64,000 nucleotides of DNA from Kazachstania africana CBS 2517 (GCF_000304475.1 NC_018942.1:1276034-1340033), one strand, 5' to 3'; shown: positions 9,969 through 20,433, counted from the first letter of the stretch. Made by a program: numbers and translations. Notes: generated by a model from the sequence alone, not told the origin.

Positions 9969-12188
9969 TCATCTTCTACCACCCTTTTTTCCTTTTCCTT
10001 TTCCTTTTCCCATAGAAGACTTCATTTTTTTCATCGTTCTTTCTTGGTCAGTCTTACGATCACTCTGTGTCTTTTTATATGATCTTGGCATGCTTTCTAA
10101 CTCCTCTTCTCTCTTTCTTTTTTTACTATTTGCGGTTTTCTTAGTCTTTGCTAAAGCACCAATAACTTTAGAATTCTTCTTTTCAGATTCAGTTTGGAAC
10201 CATGTTCTTCTTGGTCTAGATTGAATCTCATCTTTGTATTTCAACATATTTTGACCTTTCTTCAATTGCATCTCTGCTCTTATAATTTCTTTTTCTTGCT
10301 TTTCTTCCACTAGAATGTCATCAACGGTGTCTATATTTTTTTCGACAACCTTATTTGTCTCTTCAACTTGATTCCAATCAACATTTCTACCAAGAGCTCT
10401 ACCTGTATGACCATTCTTTGGTACTTTATTCGTGTCTTCAACACTTTTGATAGCATCTCTCACAATAGCTCTCTCTTGAGATGATTCTCCCACAAATGTG
10501 ACTGAACGACCTTCTCTTCCGGCTCTTGCGGTACGACCAACTCTATGTAAATAAATTTCATAGGATTTTGGCATATCATAATTTATGACAATTTCAATTT
10601 TTGGAATATCTAAACCTCTTGAAGCTAAATCTGTACAGATTAAAACTGGAACATCTAAGCTTTTGAATTTATTGACAGAATCCAGACGTTGTTCTTGCGA
10701 CAAGGAACCATGAAGTTCAGCAACTCCCATACCTAGCAAACCTAGTATAATTCTTAATCTATGTGCGACTTCTTTTCTTGAAACAAAAACAACAATTCTC
10801 TTTTGACCCGTACTATCCAACTTTCTGATTAAATTGTATAGTAGGGCAGGCTTCAAATGATCTCTTTTACGAATACGAACGAATTCTTGGACCAATCTAT
10901 CTGCAGCTTGTTTTGGAGGGTCAATCATGATTCTGACTGGTTTTTTCAATGAAAGTGAGACAAGTTGTTTAATTTTGGAATTCATTGTAGCAGAAAATAA
11001 TAAGTTTTGTCTTCTGGTAGGTAATAATGTCATAATTTCACTTAATTCATCTTGGAAACCTTCTTCTAACATTCTATCGGCTTCATCAAGAACTAAAATT
11101 TCTACTCTATCAACGCTGAAACTTGCGGAATTACGAACATGATCAATGAATCTACCTGGAGTAGCAATGACGATATCAGGTCTAGATTTCAAAATTTGTT
11201 CCTGCTGTCTTAAGTTCAAACCACCAACAGCCAAACCAAATGTTAGCCCATTTACGAAATGACCAATTTTCTTTGCAACATCGGAAATTTGGATAGCTAA
11301 TTCACGAGTAGGCGTTAAGATAACAACTCTTGTCGAGGCCACTTTGGCAGGCTTGTAAAGTAAACGTTCAATAATTGGAATCATAAAGGCTGCAGTCTTA
11401 CCAGAACCAGTGACGGCACCTGCCACGATATCTTTACCTAAAAGAGCAATTGGGATAGTTGCACTTTGAATTGGAGATGGTTTTGTGAAACCGAGACTAC
11501 TCAAACCTTTCAAGACTGGACGTGATAAGTTTAGAGTGTTGAAAGTTGTATGAGTTTGTTTCTTAGCATCTTCTGCTTCTTCTTCTGGAGCAAAATATTC
11601 TGCAACAGCTTCTGCAGAATCAGTTTCTTTTTCTTCGTCTCCAGAAAGTTCTTCTTCTTCTGATTCTTCCTCTACAACTTCTTCCTTCTCTTCTTCATCT
11701 GAAGATTCATTTTTGTTTGCATCATTTTGTTCTGTAGCACCCATTCCGAAACCATCCATGGCTAATTCATCATCATCGTCCTCTTCTTCTTCTTCTTCTT
11801 CTTCTTCAGATTCAGAGGATTCAACATGTGCCATTTGGATAAGGCCACCTTTACGTCTGATGATCTTATCTAAATCAACGTCTTTTCTGATGTCTTCAGC
11901 ATTTTCATCTTTCTTCTCATCACCAAGGAAATCCCAACCTTGGAAATTGGAACTGGTACCGAGGTCATCTCCATCTAAATTGAAGTTGAAGTTTTCATTC
12001 AAGTCTTCATGTGCTTTCTCTTCAATTTGCTTAGCTTTAGACTTCTTCTTCTTGGACTTCACAGGTATCTTTTCCACGGTTTCGTCGTCAGATACGTCTA
12101 ATTCAGGAATATCTTCTTCTGAATCACTGATTGTTGGAACAAAATTCAAATAATCAATTTTCGAGCCCTGCTTTAACTTAGGTACCAT
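9969..12188 (-). CDS. DRS1: Drs1, DEAD-box RNA helicase for 60S ribosome assembly
   Basis: Drs1 (YLL008W) is a nucleolar ATP-dependent RNA helicase needed for 27S pre-rRNA processing and large-subunit assembly. The 739-residue product (752 in S. cerevisiae) has an acidic, Lys-rich N-terminus with poly-Glu/Asp at about residues 125-145. The helicase core has all its motifs: Q motif around FTKPSPIQ (about 234-241), Walker A AVTGSGKT (about 258-265), PTRELA, DEAD box LDEADRML (about 367-374), SAT (about 399), TDLASRGLD, and the arginine-finger motif [10 protein letters not shown] (about 547). The C-terminus is basic and ends in repeated GK units. The promoter carries PAC and RRPE elements, the usual pair for ribosome-biogenesis genes. 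Confidence 0.96.
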   Translation of the reverse strand: MVPKLKQGSKIDYLNFVPTISDSEEDIPELDVSDDETVEKIPVKSKKKKSKAKQIEEKAHEDLNENFNFNLDGDDLGTSSNFQGWDFLGDEKKDENAEDIRKDVDLDKIIRRKGGLIQMAHVESSESEEEEEEEEEDDDDELAMDGFGMGATEQNDANKNESSDEEEKEEVVEEESEEEELSGDEEKETDSAEAVAEYFAPEEEAEDAKKQTHTTFNTLNLSRPVLKGLSSLGFTKPSPIQSATIPIALLGKDIVAGAVTGSGKTAAFMIPIIERLLYKPAKVASTRVVILTPTRELAIQISDVAKKIGHFVNGLTFGLAVGGLNLRQQEQILKSRPDIVIATPGRFIDHVRNSASFSVDRVEILVLDEADRMLEEGFQDELSEIMTLLPTRRQNLLFSATMNSKIKQLVSLSLKKPVRIMIDPPKQAADRLVQEFVRIRKRDHLKPALLYNLIRKLDSTGQKRIVVFVSRKEVAHRLRIILGLLGMGVAELHGSLSQEQRLDSVNKFKSLDVPVLICTDLASRGLDIPKIEIVINYDMPKSYEIYLHRVGRTARAGREGRSVTFVGESSQERAIVRDAIKSVEDTNKVPKNGHTGRALGRNVDWNQVEETNKVVEKNIDTVDDILVEEKQEKEIIRAEMQLKKGQNMLKYKDEIQSRPRRTWFQTESEKKNSKVIGALAKTKKTANSKKRKREEELESMPRSYKKTQSDRKTDQERTMKKMKSSMGKGKGKGKKGGRR

Positions 12189-12260
12189 CTCACACTTCAG
12201 TTACCAGACACCTAGAATTTGTATGTCTAAAAGTAATCAACCGTCTTAAGTACTGAAAAG

Positions 12261-12268
12261 CTCATCGC
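12261..12268 (-). promoter_or_regulatory. PAC element in the DRS1 promoter
   Basis: CTCATCGC on the + strand is GCGATGAG on the coding strand, the exact PAC core bound by Dot6/Tod6. It is about 75 bp upstream of the DRS1 ATG, and a second imperfect CTCATC follows at once. Confidence 0.75.
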
Positions 12269-12283
12269 ATCTCATCTCATTCT

Positions 12284-12294
12284 AAAATTTTTCA
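12284..12294 (-). promoter_or_regulatory. RRPE element in the DRS1 promoter
   Basis: AAAATTTTTCA on the + strand is TGAAAAATTTT on the coding strand, the exact RRPE consensus (Stb3 site). It lies about 15 bp beyond the PAC motif, the usual arrangement in ribosome-biogenesis promoters. Confidence 0.75.
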
Positions 12295-12930
12295 AAAAAT
12301 TTCAGTGCTACAAAGAAAGAACAACGTATGAAGTGATGAGAAACCACACACTAAGATTATACGAAAGAGACTCAACGGCATTTGTGTCCATCAAAGCTCA
12401 ATCCAGCCACTCTGAAATGGTCAGTCAATGTGCTTTGATGCCGCTTATGTATTGCTGGACATGGTTTCTGCGTTTTATCCCTTTCTCCTGGATGTCTGTT
12501 GTTGGAAAACCTCATTGCGACAGACACTTCTTCAAATGTAGCGAACGGTGCTGAATTCACTAGGCTTCTGGTTATGACACTCCAGGATTCAGCTTAGGGA
12601 AACAGTGATTTTCATGATATAGAGACACATCTAATTTTCCGTCAGTTGAAAGGGTGACAGGCATACAACGCACGATGCATATGAGCTGTTTGGCATCAGG
12701 AAAGGACAGACAGTGGAAACACGGAAAGAAGCAGCGCTAAATCTTGGAGAACCCACATGATGATATCCCACAATCCTACAGACTATTTACCAGAGCACAC
12801 GGGCCACCCAAAGTGGTTTATGTGGTAATTTCATTTAACTGAATCAGTATGCTTGGTTGGACTCGTTCTAGATGATTAGTGCGATATAAAAACCACATAA
12901 TAAAAATTAAACTCGTAAAGTACACTGAAC

Positions 12931-13713
12931 ATGCAATTGATACCAGAGCCAAATAACATGCAATCTCTAATCGACCAGGCTAACAGTGGCCATCGTTTTG
13001 GTGCCAATCCAGAAAAGAAGGAATATTGGAAACTTGACTGGTTTACTCCAGCAAAACAAGACTCCTTTAGTGCGAACTCTGAAACAAACGATACCGCTAA
13101 CGAAACCAATAGAGAGACGTCACAAGAGAAATATAACTTCAAATACCAAACCTGGGTTAAAATTGACTCTGCTGAATCTATACCAAGTGAAGAAAATGAC
13201 ACCTTGCAGCCAATAGACCTTTCCATAATTGACCGAAATGAAGTCTCAGATGGTAACCAAGGTAACACAGATGGAAATAAGGATAGCCTCACAGTAGATG
13301 ACATCAGAGGTGCTGTCGGGGGAAGTGAATCTATTCCTGGACTTTCCAGTGGTACAAATAATAACCATGATCTAACTGAACCGGCAGCCGAAGAGACTCA
13401 AACTGTAGTTAACACCGAGCAAGCCGCTGAACAACAAACATCCACTGCAAAAGATGTACCAGCGGATCTTGTAAGTCAAACTACCACTGAAAATATCTTA
13501 GATACACCTTCTCCTACAACATTTACAGCTGATACTGGCACACTAACTACAAATACTGAACAACTAAGTGCAGTTGAAACTACAGACAATATTCAAACTA
13601 CAAGTACAGACGAAGTTTTAACGACAGATTTACCTGAAAAGGAACCAGCAGAGGGTAATGATCCTTCCAATGAGACACATGACAAAGAAGGTGACACAAA
13701 TATGGAGCTTTGA
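12931..13713 (+). CDS. RTT102: Rtt102, actin-related-protein partner in RSC and SWI/SNF, extended form
   Basis: Rtt102 (YGR275W) is a small subunit shared by the RSC and SWI/SNF chromatin remodellers that clamps the Arp7-Arp9 pair. The conserved pieces are all present and in order: SLIDQANSG...FGANPEKKEYWKLDW in the first 40 residues, EKYNFKYQTWVK near residue 70, and TVDDIRGAVGGSESIPGLSSG near residues 119-140. At 260 residues it is about 100 longer than the 157 of S. cerevisiae. The extra length is a Thr/Glu/Ala-rich, probably disordered tail between the conserved block and the terminal DTNMEL. Position and strand next to RNH70 match S. cerevisiae chromosome VII. It converges on RNH70 with 48 bp between the stops. 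Confidence 0.9.
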   Translation: MQLIPEPNNMQSLIDQANSGHRFGANPEKKEYWKLDWFTPAKQDSFSANSETNDTANETNRETSQEKYNFKYQTWVKIDSAESIPSEENDTLQPIDLSIIDRNEVSDGNQGNTDGNKDSLTVDDIRGAVGGSESIPGLSSGTNNNHDLTEPAAEETQTVVNTEQAAEQQTSTAKDVPADLVSQTTTENILDTPSPTTFTADTGTLTTNTEQLSAVETTDNIQTTSTDEVLTTDLPEKEPAEGNDPSNETHDKEGDTNMEL

Positions 13714-13761
13714 AATTGTATTTCTTTTCAATATATGACCTATATATAACCTGTATATGTA

Positions 13762-15774
13762 CTAATCACAAACTTCGATATCGTTACTATTGTTATTATT
13801 ATCATTCTGGTTATTTTTCAAAATAAGGGTGGCGATACCATCTCTTGCCTTTGAGACTGCACTTTCAATATCATGTTCTCTTTCTTTACGTTTTTCCATT
13901 CGATCTTGAGCATTCAAACTATTGAATTCACTCATTAATGAGGTCCATTCTCTTGTATCACCTGAACCGCTCATGACCAGAATAATTGTTCCTGAGGGCG
14001 CTTCCTCATATACTCTTTTCAAATTTTCATTAAATTGGCTCATTATAACGTTGCTTTCAGGTAGCTTCTCTTGAACTAAACTTTTTGTTGATCTCTTCGA
14101 ATAATCTCTTGAAAATTCCAAATCTCTTAGTCTTCCCACCAGGAGATCAAATTTGTTGATGTTTTTGACCAGTTCACCCATTAGCTCATCATCACTGGTG
14201 CAATGCATTGTATAATCGAATTTGTCATGAATATTATTATGATAACTACTTTGTCTCGAAACCGAATCACTCAAAACCAACGATTTCTTCCTTGCCATTT
14301 TACCTATTCTTAAAAAGAAATTCTCAGTGTTAATTGACATTCCAAAAGCTAAACCTTTATCGAGTTTCTGTTTAGTCAGTGAGATGCACGTTTTGGCATC
14401 CTCTATAGAATTATGTCCATTGATCTTGTCAATTTGAATGCTGGAATTCAGATATTCTGATGCTAAGTACTTTAATGACGGTCTGAAAGGAGGGCCTGCT
14501 TTGTGATGAAAAATTAACGCTGTATCAACAATTCTTGGATGCCTTATTTTTAAGATGTTTAGATCACTTTGTAGAGAATGGCCAATTAAAATATCACTTG
14601 AGCTTATTAAATCTAAAATATCACTCTGAACTTCATCAAAAGTCGTCGTTATAGGATCTAAAAGTTCAGCTGTAATACCACTATATTGGGTCAAATAATC
14701 TATTATTGGAACTCCTGGTTTTACTAACTTGTCGTAGAGAACATTCAATTCATAGTCTATGACAGAGGCTCTAGTTAGAACCAAACCATTGTCGGACATA
14801 CACATTTCACAATCAATCGCAAATATACGGGGAGTATTGTTTCCCAAGTTTCTTGTATTTTTCCATTTAGGATCGTCAGCATTCTTAGATAACAGATAAT
14901 TATAACTCTCAGAAAGTCCTGGTGTATCAATATGAATTGGATAGTCATTTTCTGCCAATGTTCCTATGTCACAAATTAGATCTCCTATGGTTATCTTTTT
15001 TCTTTGTAATTCCTCGAAACGTTTTTTCTTTTCATTTTTGGACAGACCAACGTTAACGAATGAAGTATATGCAGAAAACAACGATAGTCTTGATCCCGGG
15101 GACATAATAGGAAGATTCTGGAATGGAGGAATATTGGAAATACCAATTCCAGTCTCATTGGTGGGAAAAATGTTGATTGTCTTGTCATTTAATAGTTTTT
15201 CTTTGTTCTCAGAAAATTTTGTGCCTAAATCCAACTTGTAATCTTCAGGTTGTAACCCAGGAACAAATAGCACAATTAATTTCTGAAAAGATTGTCTGTT
15301 TTCTATATGGAGCCATTTTGGTGAATTATTAGTACCGCCCAGGAGAAAGAGTGATAAGTCTCTCAAATCTTTCACTGATAATTTGTCCTTAACATATTTT
15401 TGGAAGACTTTCAATTTGAGAGGTTTGTTCAATGCTGTAATTTTCTTCTTCTTTTTCAAGATCTTGCCAGAGACACTGTTTTGCCTAGATTGGCTTGAAC
15501 TCGAAATCGAAGGTGGAATTGAAGCGACACTGGATCTTCTTCTTTTCGATTTAGTGCTCTGAGAAATGACATCCAAAATTCTAGACTTCGATTCTTTGGT
15601 TTCGCTGATGCTCAACTTAGCAACGCGTGTGTACATACATCCACCGTTATTTACCACAGAATCCTCAGAAACTCTATCTCTATCCAAATCTGAAAATGTA
15701 GTAGGCTCATAATCCAGCTTCTTAGTAGGTGACACGTTCGGTGAAGTTGATCTTGGCGATAATGTGTTGGCCAT
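13762..15774 (-). CDS. RNH70: Rnh70/Rex1, 3'-5' RNA exonuclease
   Basis: Rnh70 (Rex1, YGR276C) is a DEDDh-type nuclear 3'-5' exonuclease that trims 5S rRNA, tRNA and 5.8S precursors. The exonuclease domain lies at about residues 305-470 with its three motifs: Exo I FAIDCEM (D and E metal ligands), Exo II LIGHSLQSDL, and Exo III HNSIEDA (His and Asp). The protein has 670 residues against 553 in S. cerevisiae. Extra length sits in a basic, Ser-rich N-terminus (with RRRSS and KKKKK stretches that may act as nuclear signals) and in an Asn-rich end. Context: convergent with RTT102 and downstream of CAB4, as in S. cerevisiae. Confidence 0.93.
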   Translation of the reverse strand: MANTLSPRSTSPNVSPTKKLDYEPTTFSDLDRDRVSEDSVVNNGGCMYTRVAKLSISETKESKSRILDVISQSTKSKRRRSSVASIPPSISSSSQSRQNSVSGKILKKKKKITALNKPLKLKVFQKYVKDKLSVKDLRDLSLFLLGGTNNSPKWLHIENRQSFQKLIVLFVPGLQPEDYKLDLGTKFSENKEKLLNDKTINIFPTNETGIGISNIPPFQNLPIMSPGSRLSLFSAYTSFVNVGLSKNEKKKRFEELQRKKITIGDLICDIGTLAENDYPIHIDTPGLSESYNYLLSKNADDPKWKNTRNLGNNTPRIFAIDCEMCMSDNGLVLTRASVIDYELNVLYDKLVKPGVPIIDYLTQYSGITAELLDPITTTFDEVQSDILDLISSSDILIGHSLQSDLNILKIRHPRIVDTALIFHHKAGPPFRPSLKYLASEYLNSSIQIDKINGHNSIEDAKTCISLTKQKLDKGLAFGMSINTENFFLRIGKMARKKSLVLSDSVSRQSSYHNNIHDKFDYTMHCTSDDELMGELVKNINKFDLLVGRLRDLEFSRDYSKRSTKSLVQEKLPESNVIMSQFNENLKRVYEEAPSGTIILVMSGSGDTREWTSLMSEFNSLNAQDRMEKRKEREHDIESAVSKARDGIATLILKNNQNDNNNNSNDIEVCD

Positions 15775-16228
15775 AGCAGTATGTTATATTGGGATATCCT
15801 ATATTTCAGGTTTCTTTGTTATCTTTTAATTGTTAGCAGCTGAGTCAGCAGAAATACTAGTCGGAGAGTAACAGTTTAGCAAAAATGTACCACGTTGGAA
15901 GATTTATAGTATTAAGCTAGCCAAATTATATCTATATGTATAAAGTTCTGGTACAGTTATAGGTGCTTTACCTTTTACAAAGTTCAAGCATTGCACAGAA
16001 AATTTTTTTTATATTTTTACAAAATCTAATATTAAGCAACGCCTTGAATGAGAAGAGCATCGTAAATTTGAAGGAAGTTATCATTTGTGCTCTAACAGAA
16101 GCAATACTGTTTCGGAATGGATAGCATGCTGATACTTACGATGAATCCACTCATTTTAACTGAAAATTATGGTTTGCAAAACTTCAGGGTACAAACGATT
16201 GTAGGCTTATAATTCATTATATATGTAC
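15775..16228. other. Intergenic region between RNH70 start and CAB4 stop
   Basis: 454 bp between two minus-strand genes, so it should hold the RNH70 promoter and the CAB4 terminator. No open frame or motif that I can support. Confidence 0.4.
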
Positions 16229-17116
16229 CTAAATCTTGGTCTTTCCCTCATGTATCATCCTTCTGATATCGGTACTACTCATCTTCTCACCCCAGCCATC
16301 TGTTTCTTCGCCCCCAAGCACATTTACGATATGTATTTCTAGCTCTTTCATACCTTTCTCTTTCCTGGTTTTGTTAACAAGTTCCCCGCCTTGGATAGTC
16401 TCTCTGCTCACTACAAGTGCTTCTATTTCTGGTACCGTTCCAGTAGGTCCACATATGTCTCTTAAAGGTATAATTTCTACTCTCAACTCTGGCTTGAAAG
16501 CATTAACAAAATGAATGACACTGGCACGTCTCTTCTCAAAAGATTGAAGCTCGTCCTTGTACCTCTTCTTAACCAAAAGTTCTTCTGCTGTTAAGCCTAC
16601 AATCAATCTGGAACTGGTAAGGAAAGATGCCATGGACAGTAGAATCTTGTGACCGTCATGAATGTGATCAAATGTCCCTCCCAGGGCCGTGACCTTATAA
16701 GAATTATGATCATTACTGTATGCAGAGCCCGGCTGAGATGGACTACTCTGTCCTATGGGTAGTACTATCTTATGAAAAGTCCTATAATCGTATCGCTCGT
16801 GGCGAAGCATCTCTTCACTTGATGCAAAACAGTAATCCCAATGCAATATGTCCCTATTGAAACCTTGCAATAAAACACTTAGCGGTAGCAAAGGAAAACT
16901 CCTCTCAATTAAGACACTTCTAATTAGACTGTAAAGTTCTCCTAGAACATCATCTAAATGGTAAGAAGATGTGATTGTATCCACAACAACAACATCTAAA
17001 CGTGACAAATTAGTCAATCCTTCATCAATTTTCCCCAGACAACCAGCTATAACATCTTTAAATCTCTCAAATGACAAATGGAACAAGTCCTCCACAACAA
17101 CAGCCGCAATAACCAT
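16229..17116 (-). CDS. CAB4: Cab4, phosphopantetheine adenylyltransferase
   Basis: Cab4 (YGR277C) transfers AMP from ATP to 4'-phosphopantetheine, giving dephospho-CoA, the fourth step of coenzyme A synthesis in the cytosol. The product has 295 residues (305 in S. cerevisiae). The nucleotidyltransferase fold begins near residue 140 with ALGGTFDHIHDGHKILL, which contains the HxGH-type ATP-binding motif (HDGH). A SSTDIRR motif near the C-terminus matches the second nucleotide-binding signature (ISSTxxR). The first 140 residues form the variable N-terminal part seen in fungal enzymes. CAB4 and CWC22 are divergent, 166 bp apart, the same neighbours as on S. cerevisiae chromosome VII. Confidence 0.93.
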   Translation of the reverse strand: MVIAAVVVEDLFHLSFERFKDVIAGCLGKIDEGLTNLSRLDVVVVDTITSSYHLDDVLGELYSLIRSVLIERSFPLLPLSVLLQGFNRDILHWDYCFASSEEMLRHERYDYRTFHKIVLPIGQSSPSQPGSAYSNDHNSYKVTALGGTFDHIHDGHKILLSMASFLTSSRLIVGLTAEELLVKKRYKDELQSFEKRRASVIHFVNAFKPELRVEIIPLRDICGPTGTVPEIEALVVSRETIQGGELVNKTRKEKGMKELEIHIVNVLGGEETDGWGEKMSSTDIRRMIHEGKTKI

Positions 17117-17282
17117 CTTGACCTTACATTTGCTGTGGTTCGAGCTGCCGGACCATCATTATCCTCTTTGTTCCTTAATATGAAATTACTAGAAAAAAAA
17201 AATTAGAATTAAAATAATAGGTGATACTCATCGCTTGAAGAAAAGAGCTAAGAGTAGACAGAGAGTCTTTCAAAGAGCTAAA

Positions 17283-19007
17283 ATGAAGAGTGAAGAGTAC
17301 AGCGAAGAGGTGCAAAGAAAAAACTGGGAAGAGATCAGGGTTAATACGAGGAAAGTGCTGAAAAACCTGGGTAAAGAGCCTCTACTAGTTTCATATGCCA
17401 ATATTTTTGAAGCTAACATAGTGATAGGTGAACCTATTCTAGCCACAGAAATCTATGAAAGTATGAGCATCAGTAATATTAAAGATCTCTCACCACTTTT
17501 AAAGCTGCTAGATGTAGATTTACCAGATGTTGCTAAGGAAGTCACAAGACAAATCATCATTTCATTTATAGATGACATTAAAAATCAGCGAGAAAAGCAG
17601 TGTCTCCTTTACACAACTGCTTTATCATCCTTCCTCTCATATGGTATCATTCATGAGCTTATTATTCTACAGCTTGTACATGTCCTGCTTTCAGAGAAAA
17701 CTAGTACGCATAAAGAGTTCAATATAAATGTGCTTATTAATCTTCTCCTTAAATCAGGCAAGGCATTGCAGAGGGTAAGTAAAATACCGCATGACTCAAT
17801 ATTTGAGGACTTGAGATCAATGTTGCAGAGCGGCCAAGTGCCCGTCAGCTTAACAGCAAAACTAGAAATCCTTTTCGATTTAAGAAGGAAGAACTACAAG
17901 ATGTACGACGAGGAGGCTTTAGTTGATCTACCACCCTTTGTTCCTGGAGAATCAGATAATGAAGTCGTCTTTTTGCTGGACGATGATTCCTTGAAATCGC
18001 CTATATTAAATGATTCATTTCGTCAAGTCGAGAACTATGAGACGTTGCAGAAACAATTTATTTTGCTCAAGGAAAAGGTTCAGACCAGACTCTCTTCTCT
18101 ATCTGTCCCTCAAAGCTCTCAAAGTGTAACAGTTGTACATGATATGACACAAGCTAAGGACGTAGAGTTCAAGAAAAAGATCTACCTAATTATGAAGAGC
18201 TCTTTATCTGGTGATGAAGCTGCCCATAAAATATTGAAGTTGCGTATACCTGATGATGAGAAACATAAAATTGTCGATATACTCGTGAACTCAGAATTAC
18301 AAGAACGGACATTTTCAAAATTTTATGCTATCTTGGCTGAGAGATTGTGCTCAAATCATCGCTCATGGGCCTCTGCTTTTGAAGTAATATTCGCTAAATT
18401 TTATCTTGAAATGATTGATACCATTGAGCCAGCAAAATTAAGAATTATGGGAAAATTTTGGGCATCTCTTTTGAGTGCTGATTTTTTGGGGTTGGAAATT
18501 TTAAAAATTATCAAACTGACTGAAAATGAAACAACACCACCAATTAGAATTTTTATCAAATTTTTATTCCAGGAGCTGGTGTTGAAGTTAGGATTGAAGG
18601 AACTCAAAGATAGAATAAATGAACCCTTTGTTAAACCTTCGTTACTTGGCCTTTTCCCAGAGGAGGATCTTGAAAATATGAGATATGCTATCAATTTCTT
18701 CACTGCAATTAACCTCGGTGTATTGACAGACGATATGAGAAAGAAATTGACTATCATTGAGTTAGATCAGGAAGTTAGCCAACAAGCTACTGAAGAAGAA
18801 CTCCCCGAGGAAACTGAAAGTCCAGCGAAGATTCAAGAGCAAGAAGTTAGAAACGAAAGGCCGTCCAGATATGGGCCCCACAGGACATCCCCACGTCCTG
18901 GCCGTAGAAGATCGATTACTCCTCCCAGAAGAAGGAACCATGCAAGAAATCGTGCGAGAACACCTCCTAGGCAGGGAAACGCTAAAAGAAGTAGATACAA
19001 GAACTAG
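17283..19007 (+). CDS. CWC22: Cwc22, spliceosome assembly factor (MIF4G and MA3 domains)
   Basis: Cwc22 (YGR278W) joins the spliceosome before the first catalytic step and is needed for Prp2-driven activation. From the ATG at 17283 the product has 574 residues (577 in S. cerevisiae). The reading frame stays open upstream to a TTG at 17235, but the ATG fits the family's short N-terminus, which leads directly into RKNWEEIR. A MIF4G helical domain fills about residues 15-215 and an MA3 domain about residues 290-480, with EFKKKIYLIMKSSLSGDEAAHK and FSKFYAILAERL as strong matches. The tail is Arg/Ser/Pro-rich (SPRPGRRRSITPPRRR), like the S. cerevisiae tail. Confidence 0.93.
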   Translation: MKSEEYSEEVQRKNWEEIRVNTRKVLKNLGKEPLLVSYANIFEANIVIGEPILATEIYESMSISNIKDLSPLLKLLDVDLPDVAKEVTRQIIISFIDDIKNQREKQCLLYTTALSSFLSYGIIHELIILQLVHVLLSEKTSTHKEFNINVLINLLLKSGKALQRVSKIPHDSIFEDLRSMLQSGQVPVSLTAKLEILFDLRRKNYKMYDEEALVDLPPFVPGESDNEVVFLLDDDSLKSPILNDSFRQVENYETLQKQFILLKEKVQTRLSSLSVPQSSQSVTVVHDMTQAKDVEFKKKIYLIMKSSLSGDEAAHKILKLRIPDDEKHKIVDILVNSELQERTFSKFYAILAERLCSNHRSWASAFEVIFAKFYLEMIDTIEPAKLRIMGKFWASLLSADFLGLEILKIIKLTENETTPPIRIFIKFLFQELVLKLGLKELKDRINEPFVKPSLLGLFPEEDLENMRYAINFFTAINLGVLTDDMRKKLTIIELDQEVSQQATEEELPEETESPAKIQEQEVRNERPSRYGPHRTSPRPGRRRSITPPRRRNHARNRARTPPRQGNAKRSRYKN

Positions 19008-19338
19008 AATATTGAATTTGGTTTCTGAAGACTATGGGTATTTAAGAATAATCAAATAGTACATAAGTAATATAGTTCCTTCAGCTTGTATAGTTCAATA
19101 TAAAAGTTGACATAAACCAAAGGAAAATTTATTAAAAAGAAAGATATCACCTGGCGAAACCAGTAATGATATTAACAGACGAATTAAAAAGCATAAAAAT
19201 TGGATAATATTCTGGAAAAAAAATCTTAAATCTCTAAATAGGGATCAATGGATTTAGTTGGCAATAACGACATATAAACAAGTCTCTTTTTAGTCATAGA
19301 GTATAACAAAGATTGATTCAAAATAAAAGTTAATTTAT
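19008..19338. other. Convergent 3' intergenic region CWC22 / SCW4
   Basis: 331 bp between two converging stops, AT-rich with A and T runs suited to 3'-end formation on both strands. No gene seen. Confidence 0.4.
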
Positions 19339-20433
19339 TTATTCATCAGATAAAATACCAAACCATTTTTCAACACCATATGAGCCATCAGCCTTCCATA
19401 AGTCATTGAAAGCAGTGAACAAGTATGTGTCATCACCACAACTTTCAGTGATTGCAGCGATGGCAGCCTTTTGGTTAGCCTTAGATGGAACAGCAACACC
19501 GTAGGTTTCACCTTGTGAAGGCCAACCAGATTCAGTAATAACGACCTTCTTGCTGCCGTCACAAGCGGACCAGACTCTTTCAATTTGGTTTAATAACCAA
19601 GAACCAGCATCTTCAGCGACAGTGTTGTAGTCGAAGTAAGCGTGAGCATTGACAGCCATATAGTCGGAGTAGTCACATAAGACTGGGTTGTTTAAAACAG
19701 CAGTGAATGTTTCAACAGAGACAACTGGACCAGTGTAACCAGCAGCAGTTAAAGCAGTTCTACCAGTTTCAATGTAAGATTCGACTTGGTCGGTGGTAGC
19801 TTCACCACCGTTGACTAATTCGTTACCGATGGAAACGGTGACAACATCATCCCAAGAACCATATGAGGCAATGGCATCAGCAATAGTTTGGACACCGCTT
19901 TCAATAGCGTTCATGTAATAGACACCTAAGAAAAGTTTTTGGTCATCAGACTTAGCCTGTAAGACATTAGCGACTTGATCACAGTCGACACCGTATAATC
20001 TGATGTTTGGGTAAGCAGTTAATTCAGCAAAATCGTCAGCAACTTCAGAGGTAGATTTACAAGTACCGTCAGCGTTGTATGGAGAGTAAGTGATACCTTT
20101 AACAGCAGAGTCAGAGGAAGAATCGGTAGCAGCGGAAGAGCTAGAAGTGGCAACTTCTTCAGTGGAAGAAGTAGCAGCGTTGTCAGTTTCGACAGCAGTG
20201 GCGGAAGCTTCAGCGGTGGTGACGGCTGCAGCTTCTGGAGCAGCAGCAGCTTGAGTTTCTTGTTTGTCAGAAGCTCCGACAACAGTAGTGGCATAAACAA
20301 CAACAGTGTTGTGAGCAGTAACAGTGGAAGTGACAACAGCAACGTCACGCTTTTCCTTGTGTTCGTGGTTGGCTGGGGCAGCAACGGCAGCTCCTAATAA
20401 GGAAGCAGTGGTCAATAAGTTTTCTAAACGCAT
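19339..20433 (-). CDS. SCW4: Scw4/Scw10-type cell-wall glucanase (GH17)
   Basis: A soluble cell-wall glucanase/glucanosyltransferase of glycoside hydrolase family 17. The 364-residue product starts with a signal peptide (MRLENLLTTASLLGAAVAAPA), followed by a Kex2 site, KEKR at about residues 26-29, as in Scw4/Scw10. Next come an Ala/Thr/Ser-rich stretch and the GH17 barrel from about residue 112 (VKGITYSPYNADGTCKS). The two catalytic glutamates are visible in SIGNELVNGG (acid/base) and ITESGWPSQG (nucleophile). Neighbours place it at the YGR279C (SCW4) locus; its duplicate SCW10 is YMR305C, so Scw4 versus Scw10 is decided by context only. Codon use is strongly biased, fitting high expression. 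Confidence 0.92.
   Translation of the reverse strand: MRLENLLTTASLLGAAVAAPANHEHKEKRDVAVVTSTVTAHNTVVVYATTVVGASDKQETQAAAAPEAAAVTTAEASATAVETDNAATSSTEEVATSSSSAATDSSSDSAVKGITYSPYNADGTCKSTSEVADDFAELTAYPNIRLYGVDCDQVANVLQAKSDDQKLFLGVYYMNAIESGVQTIADAIASYGSWDDVVTVSIGNELVNGGEATTDQVESYIETGRTALTAAGYTGPVVSVETFTAVLNNPVLCDYSDYMAVNAHAYFDYNTVAEDAGSWLLNQIERVWSACDGSKKVVITESGWPSQGETYGVAVPSKANQKAAIAAITESCGDDTYLFTAFNDLWKADGSYGVEKWFGILSDE

Larger units (their letters stand above)
12189..12930. other. Divergent intergenic region DRS1 / RTT102; synteny junction
   Basis: 742 bp joining a YLL-type block to a YGR-type block. The first 110 bp holds the DRS1 promoter motifs. The rest shows only short open frames without support. 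In S. cerevisiae the small gene COX17 lies beyond DRS1; I looked for its cysteine-rich coding pattern here and did not see it. Confidence 0.5.

Noticed and set aside
11713..12153. 146-codon + frame, Ser-rich
   Set aside because: Antisense shadow of the acidic N-terminus of DRS1; Ser run is the complement of Glu codons.
12876..13304. 142-codon minus-strand frame opposite RTT102
   Set aside because: RTT102 on the + strand is conserved in sequence and synteny; the opposite frame is a shadow.
20019..20384. 121-codon Leu-rich frame inside SCW4
   Set aside because: Out-of-frame reading of the Ala/Thr/Ser-rich part of SCW4.
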